From Dendrolimus kikuchii (lineage: Eukaryota; Arthropoda; Insecta; Lepidoptera; Lasiocampidae): DNA of 64,000 nt. Shown here one piece after another: positions 60,225-64,000 of this stretch; position 1 is the stretch's first letter; each line of letters starts with the position of its first letter. Below the pieces are notes generated by a model that saw only the letters and a program-made list of their open reading frames with translations, searched no databases and was not told where the DNA came from. Both the position numbers and the translations under genes were made by a program. The stretch spans positions 2,321,051 to 2,385,050 of the forward strand of contig CM034391.1 in the NCBI GenBank assembly GCA_019925095.2, written 5' to 3'.

Positions 60225-60595
60225 ATGAGAATGTTGAGATGGATGTGTGGTGTTACAAGAATGGATAAGGTGAGAAATGAGTACATAAGGGGATCTTTGA
60301 AAGTTGCACCTGTGACAGAAAAATTGAGAGGAAGAAGATTAAGTTGGTATGGGCATATAATGAGGAGGGATGAAAGTCACGTGACAAAAAGAATGTTATA
60401 CTACAAGATCGATGGGTACAAATTTAAAGGTAGACCAAAAAAAAGATGGATGGATTGTGTGAAGGATGACATGATGATATGCGGTGTGACAGAAGAGGTA
60501 TGTCAGAATAGAAGAGTGTGGAAGGAAAGGACATATTGTGCCGACCCCAAGTAATTGGGATATGGTGAAAGAAAAGAGAGATACATATACACACA
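60225..60595 (+). mobile_element. RTE-B 5'-truncated copy
   Basis: A 109-residue frame MRMLRWMCGVTRMDKVRNE, then LSWYGHIMRRDESHVTKR, KGRPKKRWMDCVKDD and CADPK with a stop. This is the C-terminus of a second RTE/BovB-like LINE family, distinct from RTE-A. It has no RT palm. The ORF is open, so the copy is fairly young. Confidence 0.7.
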
Positions 60596-60659
60596 TAGTG
60601 TTCGTTTCTTTAAAAGAGTCTATTGATTGCACTTTAAAAAAAAGTTTTTATTAACAAAG

Positions 60660-60795
60660 TTTTAACCTAACCTAACCTAACCTGGTGCTATGCAACAAGA
60701 AACACGTGGCAGTCTGATTTTTTTTAACATAGCACGTTTTTACCTTCCTTTACTTGCCTCCCTAGTATTTTGAGTTACGAAAACACGTGATGTTG
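60660..60795 (+). repeat. Paired-CACGTG unit C, with a (TAACC)4-like expansion
   Basis: TTTTAACCTAACCTAACCTAACC replaces the single TAACC of units A and B. Then CTGGTGCTATGCAAC, CACGTG at 60703-60708 and 60785-60790. Confidence 0.65.
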
Positions 60796-61019
60796 TTGTT
60801 CAGTGCCTTTATATATAAATTTATTTATTTGTAAAGATTTTTGCGATTCAATAGCATGGAATAGAGGACAGAAATCTGTGCTAGTACGATACTTCTTCAC
60901 TGTAAGTGGAGCGAACTTATACCCTTTTGATTTTAAACAAGTGCGTAATTGTAATGATTCCATTTTTAAATTAAAGAAAATAATTTCCATCTTTCTTTGT
61001 CATATATTAAATACTATTA

Positions 61020-61160
61020 CTTTTTGCCACCCTAGTACTATCCACAAAGAAAACACGTGACAGAGCTTATAAAGTTCTAGTTTTTTTAAACTACCCTAGT
61101 AAGTCTTTCTTTGTTTGCTTCCCTAGTATTTTGACTCCCAAAAACACGTGACGCCGTCGT
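61020..61160 (+). repeat. Paired-CACGTG unit D
   Basis: CCACCCTAGTACTATCCAC, CACGTG at 61054-61059, TTGCTTCCCTAGTATTTTGACTCCC, CACGTG at 61145-61150. Confidence 0.65.
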
Positions 61161-61344
61161 GCTGTAAAGAGATAGAGATATTTTAATTAATTTTCATTCA
61201 TAAAATGTCACTAAGATGATATTATAAGGGTTCAATAGCGAAATAGCACAGCAAACGTTCTAAACCGGTCTCTTCTATTTAAATGAGTGGAGTATGGATT
61301 ATACATGTTTTTTTTAAAATAAAAAGCCTTTTTATTGCTTTATA

Positions 61345-61475
61345 TTTGCACCTTTGTACTTTTCACCAAAGAGACACGTGATAGATCTTTTTATTATGCA
61401 GTTTTTTTAACATCGCACGTTTCTCCTACTATTTTTTATCTCTATTGTATTTTGAGCCACGACTCTGCATGACGA
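61345..61475 (+). repeat. Paired-CACGTG unit E (second box degraded)
   Basis: TTTGCACCTTTGTACTTTTC, CACGTG at 61375-61380, then TATTGTATTTTGAGCCACG and TGCATGACG. Confidence 0.55.
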
Positions 61476-61542
61476 GGTCATTATTTTCGTTTACATACAT
61501 GAAGCTTTCTCTTTCCTGATTTTTAGTTAGTAACTTTAATTT

Positions 61543-62219
61543 TGAATGAAGCGTTAGGTAAACTTCTAAGCGCTAAGAACCTCAGCCAGAAGGCCCAGCT
61601 CGCCGTACACAACGCGGTGCTGGTACCTACGCTCACGTATGGAAGCGAGAGTTGGGTATGGAAGAGAGAGCATGAAAGTAGAGTAAACGCGGTCGAGATG
61701 CGAGCACTGCGCAAAATCTGCGGAGTGACGCTCGCGGACCGCGTTCGTAATACCGAAGTAAGAAAGAGAGTTGGTCTGAAAGAGAGTGTCAGGGTGAAGG
61801 TAAGGAAAGGACCCTTAAGAGAGCAGCAGCGCATTTGTAGCACCTATGGTGTTGCAAATGTCCATAGGCGATGGTAACCGCTTTCCATTAAGTGGGCCGT
61901 CTGCCTGTCTGCTGAACTCCAGCAATAAAAAAAAAAAAAAAAAAAAAAAGAATTTATGATGAAAGATTGACTAAACATATATACAATGCAAAAGTGGATG
62001 GATGCAGAAGTCTTGGAAGGCCACGAAACACCTTCCATGATCAAATTGATCGTGTACTAGCAGAAGGTGATGTCAGGAGCCTTAAGAACAGGGGAGCGTG
62101 CATGACAAGAGTTATGAATGTCAAAGAAGCAAGTGAGGTGTGTAAGAATAAGCCTAAATGGCGCTCTGTTGGTCGTGCCTACCCCGCAAGGGAACTGGCG
62201 TGAAGTTATGTATGTATGT
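61543..62219 (+). mobile_element. RTE-A copy, longest, with exact 11-bp TSD and nested SINE-1
   Basis: AACTTTAATTT at 61532-61542 and 62220-62230. It encodes NEALGKLLSAKNLSQKAQL, VLVPTLTYGSESWVWKRE and MRALRKICGVTLADRVRNT, is interrupted by SINE-1, then continues MTKHIYNAKVDGC to the ARELA stop and (TATG)n. Confidence 0.85.
61811..61948 (+). mobile_element. SINE-1 3' half nested in RTE-A
   Basis: It starts CCCTTAAGAGAGCAGCAGC and ends CTGAACTCCAGCAATAAA plus about 25 A. Its long pure A-tail marks it as young. About 26 bp of RTE-A at the target is missing instead of duplicated. Confidence 0.8.
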
Positions 62220-62479
62220 AACTTTAATTTGTTTTGAAGCCGACAGTGATGCTTTAAACTTTTTTATTTTACAATTTTAATAGATGGCTAAACTTTATTA
62301 ATAGAAGAGTTTTTTTATGATGAACAGGTGTGCACTTGACCATGATCACGCCTAATATTAAATGCTGATGCGGTCGAGGTTGGAGCACGCTTACTTAGAT
62401 AATTATTCACATGAGACTTGAAGATTGTACTTTACGGGTAATCGCTTGTGATGTAGGCATCACGGGATCGCTCCCCTAC

Positions 62480-62670
62480 ACGCGCGGCTACCGGACCGTC
62501 TACGCACTTGGCTGCCGACCCCCCGAGATCTCATACACTCGCCTGATCAGGGTGATGAAACGAGGTCGCGAAGACCACAAGGCCGCTGATAGGCCACCAG
62601 AAGCCACAAATGGCCACCTAAAGCCCGAGATGTTCACCGAACGCCAACAAATGGCCAACTAAGCCGCAGA
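62480..62670 (+). repeat. GC-rich repeat related to 51.5-51.9 kb
   Basis: The shared blocks are described at the 51.5-kb entry. Here GGCCACCTAAAGCCC and ATGGCCAAC extend it. It is probably part of an unidentified LINE. Confidence 0.4.
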
Positions 62671-63200
62671 CGAAGCCAGCGCAAAGCCTGCGAGGGTCAT
62701 CGGATGCTGCAGACTGGCCAACGAGAGCCATTGAGAGACGACCGTTAGGAAGGCTCCAATGGCTCCAACCTCGCCAGCGACGGGTAGTTGGCCGTCGAGT
62801 AGAAGCCGGCGCAAAGAAGTTTTCCTCGAGGCCCCAATCTCCTTGCTGCCTTAAATGGCCAAGAGGAAGAAGACCACCAAGAACTTTTCGGGAAACACGA
62901 ACTCCGGTACTGCATTCTATACTGCATGGACTCTGCCATACGCAGAGGGAAGGCGAAGCTGAAACGTTCCGTTCGCACTGGTGGTGTTTCCACTGTGATA
63001 CCTTGCCGTCCGACGATGAAATGGTGTAGGGGAAATCAGAAATCAGAGTCTGAGGAAGAATGGGAGAATTCAAGAGTGCCAGAGCAGATCTTTTGGATGA
63101 GCTACGAACGACAAGTCCGGGGCGAGTACCATGGTGATGCAGCAACGAGAATAAAGACAGGAGAATAGAGCAAAAGACAAAAAATTACAACCAGAAAAAT
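62671..63200. other. GC-richer stretch without a supported gene
   Basis: A 175-residue minus ORF (62618-63145) and smaller plus ORFs overlap. Their composition is Ser/Arg/Leu-rich and no motif was recognised, so none is called. Confidence 0.3.
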
Positions 63201-63414
63201 GAAAATAAGCTCTATTTTGCTTTATGACATTTTCTTCCTTCTTTACTGTCCTGTATGTTGTAAAAACTCAACAAATACCATCGGGCAACCACATTATTCA
63301 CCAGATGGCTCCAGCCGACTTCTTTCTTTTTCCTAACTCAAATTACCACTTCGTGGCACCCGTTTTCATTCGGTAGAAGACATAAACGAGAATAAACGAC
63401 GAGAACTAAACACA

Positions 63415-63747
63415 TACATACATACATAACTTCACTTCAGTTCCCTTGCGGGGTAGGCATGAACAACTGAGCGCCATTTAGGCTTATTCTTACACACCTC
63501 ACTTGTTTCTTTCACATTCATAACTCTTGTCATGTACGCTCGTCTGTTCTTAAGGCTCCTGAGATCACCTTCTGCTAGTACACGATCAATTTGATCATGG
63601 AAGGTGTGTCGTGGCCTTCCACGACTTCTGCATCCATCCACTTTTGCATTGTATATCTGTTTAGTCATTCTTTCATCATGCATTATTTCCACATGCCCGA
63701 AACACCGGAGCATTCCTTTCCTTACCTTCACCCCGACACTCTCTTTC
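63415..63747 (-). mobile_element. RTE-A truncated copy with exact 13-bp TSD
   Basis: AGAACTAAACACA at 63402-63414 and 63748-63760. The minus strand encodes LKESVGVKVRKGMLRCFGHVE through RSRGRPRHTF to the ARELK stop. Confidence 0.85.
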
Positions 63748-64000
63748 AGAACTAAACACAATTCCGGAAAAAGCGTTTAAAAATGTTTTGATGATTGGAT
63801 TATTCATTGGCGTAAGTGTATCGTTTCTGAAGGAGCATGCTTTGAAGGCGATAAAATAAATTTGAATGAATAACTAACATTTTGTGTATTGTTGACCTTT
63901 TCCCGGTACTTTTTTGACAGAGTAGTATATCTTAAACGAAATTGAATATTTTTTGAGCTAGGTAAAAATATTATAAAAATAATAAACCTTATAATTGTCC

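Noticed and set aside
62618..63145. 175-residue minus-strand ORF
   Set aside because: Low-information composition, no motif, no splice context, and partial overlap with a GC-rich repeat also present at 51.5 kb.

Overview
This window is nuclear DNA from an insect, most probably a moth or butterfly (Lepidoptera). The signs are a CG11085-like homeobox gene split by AT-rich introns, a TTAGG-type telomeric run, R1-clade retrotransposons of the telomere-associated SART/TRAS kind, and dense copies of short elements of types common in Lepidoptera: tRNA-derived SINEs, Helitron-like elements and RTE-like LINE tails. No bacterial operons, CRISPR arrays or rRNA genes are seen. All species-level statements are inference.

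Layout. 1-11.5 kb is intergenic AT-rich DNA full of SINE and LINE fragments, with two LTR-like copies in opposite orientation (6124-6690 and 7170-7636). 11,588-19,072 (+) holds the last three coding exons of a homeobox gene. Its splice phases fit exactly. Its large intron carries a 207-bp tandem satellite (14,781-16,066) and a GC-rich 130-bp tandem duplication. 19-29.7 kb is a repeat graveyard with many nested insertions whose target-site duplications (TSDs) are still readable. 29,733-42,129 (-) is a GC-rich head-to-tail block of three R1-clade/SART-like elements: two near full length and one 329-bp 3' fragment. Their 5' junctions carry the same 16-bp sequence, and the block is capped on one side by about five TAACC units. 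43,508-45,627 (+) is a two-exon gene for a putative secreted protein of about 265 residues that I do not recognise. 46-64 kb is mostly repeats. It holds a degenerate Jockey-like LINE (52.56-54.69 kb), an RNase H fragment nested in another LINE tail, a pair of related ~0.82-kb segments (47.1 and 57.3 kb), and a long-period repetition of paired CACGTG boxes (58.3-61.5 kb, plus one unit at 51.9 kb).

Functional reading. Only two host genes are supported: the homeobox gene and the secreted-protein gene. Everything else coding is retrotransposon. Element A keeps ORF1 open but has one in-frame stop in ORF2. Element B keeps ORF2 open but has a one-base slip in a G-run of ORF1. SINE-1, the most abundant short element, shares its 3' tail with the Jockey-like LINE in this same window, which suggests that LINE family as its mobilising partner.

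Limits. Repeat boundaries without a stated TSD are approximate to about 5-20 bp. Clade names rest on motifs read by eye; no database was searched.
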